From the NCBI GenBank assembly GCA_964019425.1, contig OZ025823.1:372001-436000 (forward strand): DNA of 64,000 bases. Direction: 5' to 3'. Shown here one piece after another: positions 41,767-56,000 of the stretch (positions are counted from its first letter, which is position 1; each line of letters begins with the position of its first letter). The notes beneath the pieces were generated by a model that was not told the origin of the DNA, did no database searches, and saw only the letters and a list, made by a program, of their open reading frames with translations. A program made the position numbers and the translations under genes. The stretch comes from Flectonema sp. DT1601. Lineage: Eukaryota > Euglenozoa > Diplonemea > Diplonemida > Diplonemidae.

Positions 41767-43951
41767 TCAGGCATGAATTGCATTGTGCGGCCTGACACCA
41801 ATCCTGCTACTGATACCTCGCTGTCTTACCCTCCCTCTCAGGAGTGCAGTCTGAGGTGATTTTGCTTTGCTTGCGATAACTGCTGGTTTCGTTATCATCG
41901 GAAGCCTGTTCTCTAAATTGTTAACTACTCTTCCCTGTTGTTGAAGTTGTTTTATCTCTCGTGCTATACGCTCTGGGTTGACACAATAAAGAAAACAGAA
42001 AGCACACCTTATACCCACTATTACTTGTTGGGCGAGACTGTCTAACCTGAGGATTCAAATAGGGAAATTGCGCACGTCTTGTAACTCTGCTGACGGTTCG
42101 TTGTTCAGGAAGTTTTATTGAAGGCAAGACGGGTTTTTTCCGTTGCTGAGGAGCAACAGTAGTAACAACGAATGTCGGCTGGACATAATTTGTTGAATTC
42201 AGTGCAACGTAAGAATCGTTAAGAGTATCATTTTGAATACCATGGGATGACAGGACCTCTCGTTGATTCTTTATTATAGCGTCTCGCAACCAAACGTGTA
42301 AGCGAAGTCGTTTCAGCTGGGCATCTTTATTTTCTGATAGTTGATTTTGTTTATTATTTTGTGATTTTAAATGAAAATAATTTTGTTCGAGAATGTGAAA
42401 GTCACGTTCTTTGACGAGTAGCTCGCGTAGTTCTTTATTACTGAATTGAGTAATTCTGTTGTTGATGTCTTGTTGATCGGATTTGATTAGTGAAAGTTTG
42501 TCTTTTAAGGCGGCTTTAAGACGTTCGTTTTTCTCGACTTTCTCATGGGCAACGTTAGCAGTTCGACGAATGTCATCACTGAGAGGAATACCTCGAAGTT
42601 TTGATTCTTCTAACGATGTTTGCATTTCATTAACAACCAAATAATGTGACATTTGCAGCTCATCAACTTCTGATATAGATTTTTCTAATTTGGTACTTTT
42701 ATCAAATGTTTTTGACAGTGCTTGACGTATGTCTTCGAAATTCTTTTTTTCAGATTCTGAATATTGTGAGAATCCATTACTCACCGTTGACGTTATCATA
42801 CTTGTTGCTGATTGGTCATCAAGCAAAACCCTAAGAGTTGATACTTCTCTTTTTAAATCTGATATTACTTTATCGTATTCAGCAACTTGATGAGCAACCG
42901 TATGTTCGTTTCGGGTTACGTTATTTCGAATCTTTTTCGCTCTGGAAGCGTATTTTAAAGTGTTGGCGCTTTCTTCAATTGATGAATGTGATGGTGAAAC
43001 GTTTGTTATCATGACTGTTTGACAATTACCTCCTAAAGAGTCTTTAAGTAGTCTGGTTAGTTTTGAATCTCGATAAGGTACAAATGTTGTTTTTGATTCA
43101 CACAATGCATTAATACAGTTACCGAGTGCTAACAGGGATCTGTTGATGTTGGCGCCTTCGACTAAACGAATTCCTCGATTTTGTGTTACGGCGCCCCGTT
43201 CAGACCCCGCGAGATCTATCAAATTCAGTTTAGCTGTACTAATCTTGTCTGATACCTTATCGTGTAGTTCTATTGTAATTTGAAGAACTGCGTGAGACCG
43301 AGAGCTGCAAGCATTTGCTTCTGTTGGTTCAACAGTTCTGTTTTCATTACCCGCCTGTAACAATTCCATTATCTCTTCAACGTTACTTACCTCATACTCT
43401 GTAATACAACTGACTCTCATGCCGAGTGTTGGATGCTCACGAAGGTCAAGGTGAGTATCGTCCCCTTTCATTAAATCTCTGATATTCTCGTTGTAAATCT
43501 CAAGATAAGAAAGAGTGACTCGGTACTGTTGTCCTCGGGTGTCTTTTGCATGAGTTGTCTTTAAAAATAATTCACGAAGCGTTAAGAACATGATTCCAGG
43601 GTTTAAGTGAGTACCTGTCATTGTGTATGTCTTTCCAGAACCAGTTGCTCCATAAGCAAAGACGGTAGCGTTGTAACCATCGAGTAGGGAATCCATTAGG
43701 AAAGATGTTGTGACTGAAAAGACTTCTTCTTGTCCAGCTTCGTCACTGAATGCGTGATCAAAAGCATACTTTCGTTCTTTTGGTCTTCTTGATAGACCTT
43801 GAGTGTCCATTAACCTTTTAGGATCAGACATAACTACCATTCTACCTCCCATTACTCTGATTATCTGAGTGTGGCCAGATGCTACCTCCCTGGATAAGAG
43901 TGGGCGAACCCGTACGACCACGAGCACTTTAGACCGGTCATCAGTTTGCAT
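41767..43951 (-). CDS. Kinesin-8 family motor (KIF18/KIF19-like); two exons
   Basis: Exons 43951-42025 and 41972-41767 with a 52-base intron (GTAATA/CCCAG), 710 residues. The first frame would otherwise run to 41921 with an unlikely tail; the splice restores a basic Gln-rich tail (RIAREIKQLQQQGRVVNN). Motor domain about 7-355: P-loop GATGSGKT (101-108), switch I NACSSRSHA, switch II DLAGSE, microtubule-binding YRDSKLTRLLKDSLGGN. The sequence GANINRSLLALGNCINAL and the NRTVEPTEAN segment are kinesin-8 features. A KYASRAKKIRNNV neck and coiled coil (about 375-560) follow. Kinesin-8 motors limit microtubule and cilium length. The leader has TTTTTTCTTTCAG 49 bases upstream. Confidence 0.92.
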
Positions 43952-44292
43952 TTAATCATTTCTTTTTCTATTTATGAATTTCTAAATTATTTAGTAGGTT
44001 CTGAAAGAAAAAAGTGTGATGATGATCTAACAAAAAATGCACAACAACAATAAACATTTAAAACAACCGACAGGTACCCCCCCACACGACATGTGAATCT
44101 GTTACTATGATATAAGCTAAAACAGGAACCTAACACAATTAATTAAATGAGGTAATTATAAACCAAAACCACAATAAGAACAGTCGCAAAGAGTCGATAG
44201 ACTCGCAGCTGTTCATATACGATATCTAATTAAACGAAAATCGTGATTAATAATTTTGTGTAAATGAAAAATAAAAAAAATAATTATTCAAA
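43952..44292. other. Spacer
   Basis: Leader of the kinesin gene and 3' UTR of the next gene; nothing else seen. Confidence 0.5.
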
Positions 44293-47200
44293 TCAAGATG
44301 CTGGGATTGATGATGTAGCGTAAGGAGGAAGTCCAATACCTCTTTTTGGATTTCTACTAAAATGTGGATCGAATATATGTACTCTGCCGACAGATGGAAT
44401 AGGAGGTTGCATGCGGGGAATGGCACTCCTCCCGAGTCCGTGTCCGAGTCCGAGACCCAGAGTTTGTGTTTTTAATTCAACAGAACGACTAACAGCTGTT
44501 GTTGTCTTTCTTGACGACGGAGACCCCAATCGAGTTCCCAACTGGCTGAAGTCTGGTATTGGGCCAACCATCGCAGATGCTGGACGAATTGGATGAGAAT
44601 CACTATTAGATATTTCAGTTTGTGCAAAAGGCCAGGGTAGTCTTCCTGCTGTGGCAGGTCTACTTCCTTTTCCTTTTCTAGAGTGTCGCGTTGGAGAAAC
44701 AGAACTATTCTTACTTTTTATTAATTGTTGTCCTCTCTTATCTTTGTTTAATGAATCAAGAGAATCACCAACTACAATACTAGCCATCGGTACTACCGCT
44801 TTAGATAACGGAGATATCGGTTTTGTAACAACTTCTTCAATCGGAGAACCACTCTCATCAGTAACGTCATCCGTCTTGTCTGCTGTTCGGAGTGCTTCTT
44901 GGACCACAAGCTCGAGTCGCATTCGACGTAGAGCACTCTTTTTTTGACTATTTAATGATAATTGAAGTTCACTCAAAGAGACCTCATCACCAGAAATGGT
45001 GTCGTAGATTATGGAAATAGCTCTGTTGAAATTAGGAGTCGAATCTGATGATTTAATAACACCCGATGCCCAAGTGAGGTCAGCACGTTCATTAACAGTA
45101 ACTGTGACTGTAAAGTGATTACGAGATTCTCTTATGAATTCCATGAACTTGGTGTGGAATTTTAAAATTTTCAAAACAAGAGTACGCGGAGAGCTACTCT
45201 CCCACAATAGAACACTTTTATTCAAACTATCACGTGCTTGACTCGATTCGTTAATTTGGTGTCGAAGCTCTGCATTCTCTCTCTCCAAGAGCTTACTCGT
45301 TTCCTTCAATTTTGATAATTGCACCGCGTTTAGTTTTGTAGTCGCTGCGAGTAGTTTGTGACTGCTTTTATTTTGTTCATTTTCTCGTTCTCTGAGTGCT
45401 TCCCTTTCAGCTGTTGCGTTTGAATTCATGTTGCAGACCTTCTTCATAAGAGCCGTCACTTTTGTTTGTAAATAACCCTTTTCAGTCTCTGATAGTTCAT
45501 TGACTTGCTTTGCATCAGTTTCTCGTTGTTGAGCCTGTCTCTCTCGTTCTTCCTTTTCGCGGTCTTCCTTTTTCTTCCACTCTGACAAGTCGGTAGTACG
45601 TAGTTGTGTTATGTTGGTGACCTCCCCTTTCAGCTTTGTTACTTGTGCAGAAAGCGTTTCTCTATCTCTCATGTATCGGTGTAGCAGTTTATCGTAATCT
45701 TTCTTACCCTGAACGAGGTCTTGCACACTCGCCTTAGCAGCTGCTTGGGCACCACGGCATTCCTGACGGAGATCTCTGTTTTAATTTTCGTTTAGTGAAA
45801 TTTAAAAGAATTATTGTCGTGGTTTGCTTACATACTTAATAGTGGTCCCCAGAATGTTTTCATGCTTTGCTTGGAGGGCTTTAAACTCAGCGTTGTGTTT
45901 TGCCTCCGCACGTTCAACTTGTTGCCTTGATGAGGTGATTACTCTTTCCTGTCCAGCTTGGGCTCTCACTGAGTCTTCTTCACGTAATTGTTTTAAGTAG
46001 TCGATTTGTTGTTCAAGTTTTAGGTTTTTGTGGATTTCAGTTTCAATTTGCTTTTTAGCGATTCTGTTTTTTTGATAATTCTATTATAAAGACCATCCTT
46101 TTATAAGTAAAGACAACTTATCTCGAATCTCATACCTGGTGTTGCTCATAAGACGGGCTTCAGCTTCAGCTAATTGCTGCATTTGTTGTTCCTGTACATC
46201 AGAAGCTTTTTGTTGTACCTCACGTATTTTAAATCCTTTATCCTTTGTAAGTTTTGATAATTCGACTTCCATTACTCCAACTTGTGAGTTGGCTGAGACG
46301 AGTTTAGCTTCTTGTTCTTGTGCGTACTTGTCTGCTTTTTCTAAAGAAGTGTTTAAGGACGTTATCTCATTGGTAGCCATCTGTTTTTAAAAGTCTTTTT
46401 TTTTTTTAATGTTTAATTTAATTGTTTAGAAAAGGAAGTAATTTATGATGATGATGCATACCTCTATTTTTGCCTCCAGGTTTGAAATAACATCTCGTGA
46501 GTCAGCTAGTTTTGACTCGCATTCTTCAGTGACTGTGACTACCAATTCCGTTTCGTGTAATAGTTTTATTTCGAGGTCGGCAATGTTAGCTTCAAAACCA
46601 ATTCTCTGACTTGCAACGGAATTTCTCAATTCATCAATTTCCGCTAAACCTTTTACAATAGTAACCTGTCTTCTTGCTAACTGTGAGTGTAATCCACACC
46701 TCAGATCTTCCAGTTCCATTGTCTGAGTTTCGTATGTTCTATGAAGTACTTGAATGGCTATTCTTCGTTTAAGGAATTTACGTTTCAGACACGCGTGAGT
46801 ATCAATCCCTTCAACGAGAAGGAAAAACATGTCGTCACGAAGGTCAGATGAGTCGTCAGTTTGTATTGCGAAACTTCGAGTAATAACTGAAGGAATCGCT
46901 GTACCATTTACTGAAACAGAAAGACCTTCAGCCATAGAATTTAAATCTGAAGGGTTCGGTACTACAGGTTCAGGTTCAGGTATTGTTTCAACAACAGTGA
47001 TCGGAACATCTTCAGTTTGTATTTCTATACTTTGAGTTGGTACTGAGGGTTGATTATGATTACATAACAGTTGGTGGTATTCACTTCTCATTTCATAAAG
47101 CTGCAGAGGTGGTAGTGATGGTGTCGCTGGTGGTAGTTGGTTACATTGTACCTTAAGTTCCTCCCGCAGCTCCTGCTCTCTCTGAAAAGGAGGTGTTTGC

Positions 47201-49806
47201 TCACATTCTTGCATTACATTTTGTGTAACTGTATCACTTGCGGTTTCTTCAGGCAACATCGAAGGGCTTGCTGTCTGCGTCACACTACTCGACCTGATGA
47301 CATTTTCTGGCTTGTTAGTCAATCTTACTATGGCTGTACTCTTTCCTCGGGCTCTGACTTTCATTCTTAGTTTTTTTGGAGGAGGTTTTGAATTCCTTGG
47401 ACCCAACTCCGAACTCGTAAGCAACGGAATTGCGACCAAAGTATCATCTTTTGAGGGTGAGTTGATGCTGTCGTGATTCTTAGTTTCGCTATCTTCACCT
47501 TCAGTGCTACTTCTCATTGACTCACCTCCTTCACTAAAGAAAGTAGTATTGCGAGTGAAGGATTCATCTATTGGAGACTGCTGTTGATCAGTTGGTTGTT
47601 TTGTCGTTGGCTTTCTTGACTTAGAACGAGTTAGTTTCGGTGATGCAGACAATAAAGATCCAACAGGTGATAACACAGATGATGATTGAGCATCCATTTC
47701 AGACATTGATGACATACTTAGAACAGAAGGTCTTTTAGACTTTCTTCTCCCTTCTGTAGTTAAGTTGTTTCCTTCTTTGGCAGCTTCCCTCTTCCGTTTC
47801 TTTTCTTTTGCGATATTCTCATAAATTTCGTCTCGGATGTTATTTCTTTCGATTCTTAAAATCCTTTCTTCAGCGTCAACGAAGAGACTCAAACCTGATT
47901 TTAAAGCTTTCGAAAACCCAACACTGCAAACAGAAACACTGTTCACAATGTCACTGATGATGTCGCTGTTTTTGAGTAGTTTTATTAGGTCAAAAAAAAC
48001 TTAATAAAAGCATACGTACAACAGAAAGAAATGCCACACCTTGTTTCATTCTTTGGTATGAATGGAACCAGTTTACCAATTGATGTGAATATTCCTTTTA
48101 AGGATTCACAGTAGCCTACAGCAGCGTGATTTACCAGATATTCTAAGTGAGTGAGGAAGACGTTATCAATGTTTATGGTCGCACTCGCTTCTTCTCCTAT
48201 CGCACGAATCCCTTCAGGAGAAAGAGTTTTTTCAAAAATCGGAGCAAACGGTTGGACATGGTTCGGACGATTTAATTTTACCAGCAGATCTGCTTTCTCG
48301 CTATTAATGATATTTATATCATTATTGATGCGAGATAATTGTGTTTCATGAATCTCTTTAATGTCTATGGCAGTCTTGCGTTCAATGCGAAGGGTTTCAA
48401 GAGTGCTTTTTACAAGTTCTTCAGACACAGTATTCGCGCTTTGGAGTTCTTTGACGTGAATTTCATGTCGTTCTTCTTGTTTTTCAATATTCTGACGAAG
48501 TATGTGAATCACTTCATTGTCAGTTTTAATCTCCGTGTTCGGGGAAGAGAGCCAATCCGATGCCTGCATTGCGATACGTTCATAGCAGGCGATAACGCTG
48601 CGGAGTCTTTTCCTATCGCTGGAGACCTTCTTCTTTGCCTCAGCAGTCGAAATGCAAACCAGTTTGAATTCTCGTTCTATTTTTGCTTTTCGTTCTTTTT
48701 CTTTTAGTAATTGTTCTTTTAACATCGTAAACTGCTCTTGAATGTAGTGTGATTCATTGTTTGATTCTGGTTCAGTAGATTCCCAGATAGGTTGGATTGG
48801 TGGTAGGTCTGATCTTTTTAAAAACCGTCCATACAACTTCTCATACAATCCAATTCGTTCTTGTAAGAGAAACCGATTCTCAGCACGTAAATATCTGTTT
48901 TTTGTAATGTTTTGGAGAATCCTGATGGGTTGAAGTCGTTGTTATGAAAATGGCATAATTTACACACCGAACGTCGCATAAACTACCAATGCTCTGCAAT
49001 TCCAAAAAGTGATTTATTTGTGACCGTTGTTGTATAAGTTTACTTTCGTATAAGACTCTCTGTTTTTGAATTGCCTCCGACAACTCTTCAGCAGCGCATC
49101 CGTTGATGGCGCATTTTCGAGGAGAGCGACTGGGTGACAACACTCGAGGAGAACTAATGGAGACAACACCTTCTAATGAATTAGTATTAAGGTTTTCATT
49201 GTTTTGTTGTAATAGAGGAGTGGCATTGATCAGTAGTTGGCTGTTGTTATTTCCTTGACTTTCAATATCATTCATCGTATCCAACTCGTAGAGATCCTCA
49301 GCCGCTACTAAAGAACTGACAGGAGGTATCCTTGCATCTGTAATAAGTGAAGCAGCGACTGATAGTTTCCTTTTAGTAACTTCTTCAGGAACTGGTTCTA
49401 TTTGATTAAAGGTGTCAATCATTGAAGTGATAGAGATGGGGGCTGGATATCGACGAGTTCGCGTGGATTCTACCGCTGTCGACGGACGTCTTTTTGAACC
49501 TTCCAAAACGTTATCACTCTCACCTAATAGTGCTGCCCTAATTAACTTCGCATTTGAAACGTATCTGTTTACCAGGGTTTCTGCGCCTCCTGCATTTCTC
49601 AGAAGTCTCAGTCTATCTAACTCAGCCTGTAACGACTCTTCACCTACTCCGGCTACTACTGATCGTCTTATGGATTTGCGTCGATGAGCTCTCGCTCGTT
49701 CTTCACTTTCTTGTTGATCTATAATTATGCTGACTTGTTCACCAGCAAAGATACTGGCCCGACGTGGTCCACACATCGCCATTTTCTTAACAAAATCATC
49801 TGTCAT
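44293..49806 (-). CDS. Large coiled-coil scaffold protein, six exons (1717 aa)
   Basis: Exons 49806-48968, 48894-48040, 47965-46462, 46380-46136, 46063-45836 and 45775-44293. Introns are 73, 74, 81, 72 and 60 bases (GTGTGT, GTGTGG, GTATGC, GTATGA, GTATGT donors; all AACAG-type acceptors). The total is an exact multiple of three with no stop, strong support for one gene. Start: first in-frame ATG at 49806. Layout: disordered, Arg/Ser-rich residues 1-280; coiled coil about 280-480; disordered Ser/Pro/Lys region about 590-860; long coiled coil about 880-1390; a possible small folded segment (about 1390-1480, FMEFIRESRNHFTVTVTV); disordered Pro/Ser/Arg tail. No named family. The architecture is that of basal-body, axonemal or cytoskeletal scaffolds. 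Confidence 0.75.
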
Positions 49807-50044
49807 AATAAACAAAATTAATTAATTCGAAAAGAAAAAAAGAAACTTCTTAATAAACAACGTATGCTATCTAAAGAATTCTTCTTTTTTTTTTTCCGTT
49901 TTTTTCTTTTTTTAATTATCTAGAGTACATGAAATGCCAAAAAGGTACAGTAGGCTAATAATATCTATGCACAGTATAATAAGATATGTAATATGGAATC
50001 TAAGAGTCGAATTGGTTTAATACACGGAATTGAACTGGCGGTCA

Positions 50045-53000
50045 TTAGTGTAAGACTGCTGCGTCAGGTGGAGCTCCTAAGACAACCATTGGATAGAGTG
50101 GTGCACTAACATGAGAAGGGAGAGTAAAAGCGTGTTTTGAATTAAAATATACACACTTGCGATTGGGTGATATAACCACTTCGCAAGTAACTACGGAGGT
50201 TCCTGCAGGAATTGGAGATGAGAACTTTGAACCTTTTTGAACACCATCACCATCGTCTGCTATTTTACAACCATCTCCTCTATAGAAATAGGTTGGTCCT
50301 CCATAAGAAGATCCTTTTGTTGTTAACCCGACAAGAACATCCCTATTCTCTCCGACACCAAGGGTTAGTGTTACTGCAAAATGAAAATTTATTAACATAT
50401 CAGCTGAACCCATTCCCATTAAAATATGACCTGGACAAGAACTCTCAACTGCGATGGCCTTTTTACCAGTTTGGGAAATTTGAACTCCTCTACACAATTG
50501 TGAATCCCAAGACACTGAAGGCTTTAAATGATATGAATCTGATCGTTCTCTTGAAGAACGTTTTGATAATGCGACACCAGATGTGGAGAGACCCATCCTA
50601 GCAGCGATGTGTTGGATTCCTGCTGAGTCAGCAGCATTGATTGGTGCAATCCCAACAGTCCTTTCTTGCATTAATCTTTCAATCGCTTGTTGTGACTCTG
50701 ACAACTCTGTTCTTAAGAAGTCTCTTTCTAATAAAGATCCTCCACTGTTACTACCCCTCTGAAATCCTTCCTCTAAAGCAACCCGACTCGCACTGAGTCC
50801 TCTACTGTTACGGAATGCAGTTCCAGGACTCGGTGGTAATGTCGCATTATCATCTTGTGCGAGGGATTCATGTCGAGTTTCTGACAGCCGAGTTGGTAGT
50901 CTTGCCTGAAGAACCTTTTGAGGAGAAACAGAATTCCCAGCAACACCTGATAATCTATCTCTCAAAATAGTTTGTGGTGATGGTGAACTTGAGAAGCGAA
51001 CAGGTAGGTTGAGACATTCGGCTACCCTCGGAAGCGGAGATGCCGAAGAAGGAATTAATACTTCTGAACGGATATCGAGTGGAGAAGTACCTCTCGCAGG
51101 TAAATCAAACAAGTGGACTGGTTCCTTGTTGAGTGTTCTCTGAGGGAGTCCTTCAAATAAACTAACTGGTTGATGCACACTTCGCCTTTCAACAACTTGA
51201 TCAGACCTTGATGGAGATGTTAACATTGTAACAGATGCCAGTGGTTGTCTGATTACTTGCTGTGGTGAAGGTGCTGAAGGAACTTCAATAAGTCGCAAGG
51301 GTGAAGTACCCGCCGGTATAATCTCTTCTCCACTAAATGAGACTCGAGCAGTCGCTCGAACAGGTGATGTTCGCTGAGGTAGTTCGAAGTCCAAGGCATT
51401 CGGAACTGGAGAAGAGTTCATAGCTTGAGGTGAATGATAAACAGCTGTACTCTCAACAAGTCGAGGAGACTCGAGATTCACAACACGAGGACCACGAGCA
51501 GGAGCAGCAGGTGATGGTAGTTCTTCAGAGTGTGGGCGGACTGGTGACAGTTGCTTTGGGGACAAATCAAGGTCTGGTTCAACTCCCGACCAATTTGGAG
51601 AAATATTGTGAGCTTCCAAGTGAGCAGGCGAGTCACGGGCTCTGAATGCCAAAGCAGCATCTGGAGAAGCATTCACATATGAGACCCCACGAGGAGGAGT
51701 ACTACTAATCAATACATCACCTCTAGGTGAATCTCTTGGTCTGTATCGTAGAACTGCTTCACTTGGTTCTGATACTGCAGCTCTTAATTGATTCATTACT
51801 TTTTTAGTCGAATTTAAAACTTCAATTACATCATCATCTCCTCCAATCCTGTCAGGTGTTAACTGAGAAGTAATATTTGGAGGAGGAGGTGAGAATCTGC
51901 TTCCATCGACGTGATCATTCGGGTGGGCCGCCCAAAATTCTCGTCTCTTCCTCTTGGGTGAAATTCGAGCCGATTCTCCTGACGGGGGAGGTCTCTGGAC
52001 TGAAGGGCGGAGTTTGAGCTCACGAAGTGGACTTTGAAGCCTTGTTGACTCCCTCGTAGGATTCTTCACTTTTGTGATAGGAATTGGTATTGATCGTTTC
52101 CTAACAGGACTCTCTAACAGGCTGGCCTCCTTTCTTCCCCGAACAGGACTCTGAAGTGGTTTACTTGGAGGCTGCGATGGCTGACTTTCTTTAACCACAA
52201 TCGTTGATGTCGATGGCTGACTTTCTTTGACTACAACTGTTGATGGCTGACTTTCTTTAACCACAATCGTTGATGTCGATGGCGGACTTTGCACAACCAG
52301 AATTGATGGTGGAGGTGGGAGTGGCACTGGTTGGCTGACAGCCTCTCGGAGGGCATCTTTCAGACAATCAATTTCATTCATCAGTTTGATGTTGTCGCAT
52401 TTTAGTGCTTCGATTTGGTTACGGAGTTCGTTTTCGAGGACTTGTGACACCAAATCCGTATCGACTTCTGCTAACTGTCTTCTGAGAAGATCGACTTCCG
52501 CGGCGAGGGTGTCGTTCGCAACTTGTAAAGCTGCCTGTTGATCCGCTCCGTCTGAAAGGAGGTGCTGGAGATTACAAACCTGTTCCCGAAGTTGTGCATT
52601 CTCAAGGCGGAGCCTGTTGACTTCGTCTAAACTGACACCAGAGTCACCTCCCTCACCAGAATCAACTGTTTGCGTTGACACAGCCTTACCAGGTAGTGGT
52701 GCTGATTGCATTACTTTAGGTTGTTCTTCAATCAGTAAACACTGACTACCTTTATTAACACTTTGGATTGCTTTCACTGGCTCACTCTCTACTGATGAAG
52801 CAAACGACACAAACGGAGTAGGTTGACAACATGCGCTCTGAACTAAACTATCTCTGCGGACCCACTGCGTACCATCATCAGTGACTAAGAGTTGTGTCTG
52901 AGTTTTGTTTATTTTATTTATTTATTCCTCACTAAATAAAACATTGGTATGAACTTCATTATAGCAGTCCAGATAATAAGACACACCGTTTGCGCTTCAG

Positions 53001-56000
53001 TATTCCCCACCTCAGGTTCTGCATTACAACCAACAGAGGTTACTGGAACCTGACTTGTTTGTAAGCCAAGAGAACCAGTGCGGACTTGACTAGTCTGTGC
53101 CGCGAATGATTCTAAAACTTTGATATCCTGTTTAGTGATTATTGAATAGAGAACACCACCCAGCTGATGTAATAATAATAGTAATATTCATACCGTTTGA
53201 ACCTCAACATATTCAACAGCCACAGCTTGATGATCTGTTTGTGATCCAGCGTGAATAGTGATCGGTTCATCTGCTTGAATTGACTGAGACTTTGTTGGTA
53301 TTGTTTCAGTTTGTTGTTCCACTGATGTCATGTCTTTTGGAGGAGTTATTGAATCGATAATCGCCTTTTGATCAGCTACGATCCCTTCTAAGTCTCCATT
53401 ACGTTTTCGGAGAGCATCGCATTCAGCCTCAAGCTCAGCAACCCGATTCTTTAAAGCATCGCATTCATTAATTTTATTATTATAGTCTTCCTCTACCTGA
53501 CATAGTCTTGTTGATAGCATGTCACGTTCCTTTTCCATCTGTGATAGCTTTAGTAGGAGTTCGTCTCTTTCTGCAGTTATTTCTTCAAGAGCTTTTTCCA
53601 ATTCAGCTATTCTGGAGATTAAATGCTCTATTTCAGTTGCCATGTTTTGAATTTTTAATTTCAAATCAGTAACCTCATTAAGTAGATCATCCCTTTCAGA
53701 AGTAACATTGTCGAGTAACTTTTCTAAATCTGAGATTCGAGTGAGTAAAGAGTCGCGTTCTGATATAACCTTCTCGAGTTCTGTTCGTAAATCTGACATC
53801 CCGTTGAGCAGATCGTCCCTTTCGGTTGTAATATTTTGAAGATTTTTTTCTAATTCTGAAATTCTATTCAACAACTCATCCCGTTCAGAAATATCAAACT
53901 TTTCAATTTCAGTTTCAGTATCAGGATCAACTTCATCATTACTATCTGAGTAAACAGGAGATGCATCTCGTGGTGAAGATATTAAAGCTACTGAACTAGT
54001 TACTTGAGCTTCAGAGTGAATTTCAGTAACTGACTCTTTGTGTAGCAAAGCTAAGGTAATTGCCGCTGAAAGTGTAACCACAACAACTGCTACATCACTA
54101 TCTGCTGAAGGTACAACTGCTGATGAAACAAGTGAAGCTGATCTCTCTGATATCGTTGAAGGGACACTCACGGTTTCAGTAAAACTCGGAACTGGAATCA
54201 CATCAAAAGAACTTTTACTTTCTTCAGAAGGTGTTGGTGCTGGTGGTGGTGGTGGTGGTGGTGGTGTCTTTGGTTTCGACTCCTCTTTCTTTGGAACTTT
54301 CTTAATTGACGATCGAGTTGAGCTCACAATTGACGGCTTTTTCTCTGGTGGTGGGCGATCTTCAGGTCGCTTCGGGGAATCAATCTCTCTCCAATGTACT
54401 GGAGATCCCCTAATAAGTTCTACAACTGGGACTGGTACCTCAACAGGTTTCTGTGGAGAGAATAACCTAGACTGTCTTCTATGAGGTGACACTATGGGTG
54501 ACTCTATACCAATTAAGTCAATCGGTAAAGGTGGAGGTGGTGGTTCCAATGGAGCGGGTAAGGCAGAAGGCATTGGTATCATAGTTAGTATGTCTGGGCT
54601 ATTAATTCTTACTCTCTTCTCTGGTGATGGAAGTTCATGTAGTACTTCCAAAGGATATTCATTATGGTCTGGGTTGAGTACTTCACGGAATCTGGAATCA
54701 TTTTCTCTAATTGCATCGTTGTCTTTAAAGTTCATTACCTGCCTTGAGTACGGAGGCTGCTCTGCAGCCATCCGATTTCTTTGTGGAGACACTCTCCTGT
54801 GTGATACTTCACCACTTGAGTCTCTTCTCGTTACAGTTCGTGAACCTCTCAGTTGGTGTGGTTGCATTACATTATCCTGACGAGACATTCGAGGGTTTGA
54901 CTGCTCCATGACTGAGTGTGATTGCTGCTTGTGATGATCAACATATCCAGTTCTGGGTGTTGTGAATCCATTCGATGGTATTTGTTGTACTTGATTTGAG
55001 TTATTACCAACTTCAGCAGGCACACAACGATCAACTGTATCAGATTGTGATAATTGATTGTGATAACCTGATGAAGTTACTACACGTGATGGTGCAGGAT
55101 ATCCCGTCCCCACCTCAAGAGGTGGATTCCTGGCATAAGGTAAATTTTGTGGTTGCTGAAATGCTCCTATTGGTTGCTCAGGATAGTAACCAATTGGAGG
55201 AGCTGACTGAGGTTGTGGATATCGAATACCAATATCAGGATTATTGAGATTATAAACACCTGAATTATGTATCGGGTATTGAATTCCTTCATCATTTTGT
55301 ATGTATCGAACTTGTTGCTGTTGTTGGAAGTCGTCCATCGATGACGATCGAGAAGCTCCTTCCTGCAGGGAGTGGATTGCTAACTTAATCTCATTGAGAA
55401 CGCTGCTAACATCACTCTTGTCATCAGTGGGAGGTTGCTGTGGTTTTGGTTGCTGCTTCTGAATTCCCAGGGTATCCGTTAACAATTGAAGTAGTTGAGG
55501 AATGCTATCAGTAGGTGTAGCTGGAGTCTGAGTCTGTTGCTGCTTCTGAAGAACACTTTGAAGAACCCCAATTAACTTTCCCACATCAGAATGTACTTCA
55601 GTTGGCGTCGATTCTGGTTGTGGAGGATTCGTCAGCGATGCCACCATCGACTCGAGTTGCTTCACAATATCACTTTGTTGATGACTTTCTTCTCGAGGTA
55701 CGCCGGGGGCAGTCGAATCTCGAAGTGGTGGTCGCAGTTCTCTCAGAGAAACAGTCGTGTTGTTCCTCTCAGGAGAAACTGCATCCATCGCTTTTCTAAG
55801 TTTCTCAACAGGACTCATTAGCGGCACATTGCTGGCTTCGCTTTCTCTAGCATTTGGAGACAACAACACTTGTGGTGTGCTGGGTAGCTGTGTAAAATCA
55901 CTGCGGGCAGGGCTTACTTCACGCCTTCGAGATGGAGCTACGTACTGTCCACTTGTGGCTCTCAATTCTCTTACTCTTTTCATGAGCTCATGTTCATTTA

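Noticed and set aside
46426-47946. Separate genes for each ORF between 44293 and 49815
   Set aside because: Their odd hydrophobic ends begin at GT donors and their starts follow CAG acceptors; phase-compatible splicing joins all into one gene.
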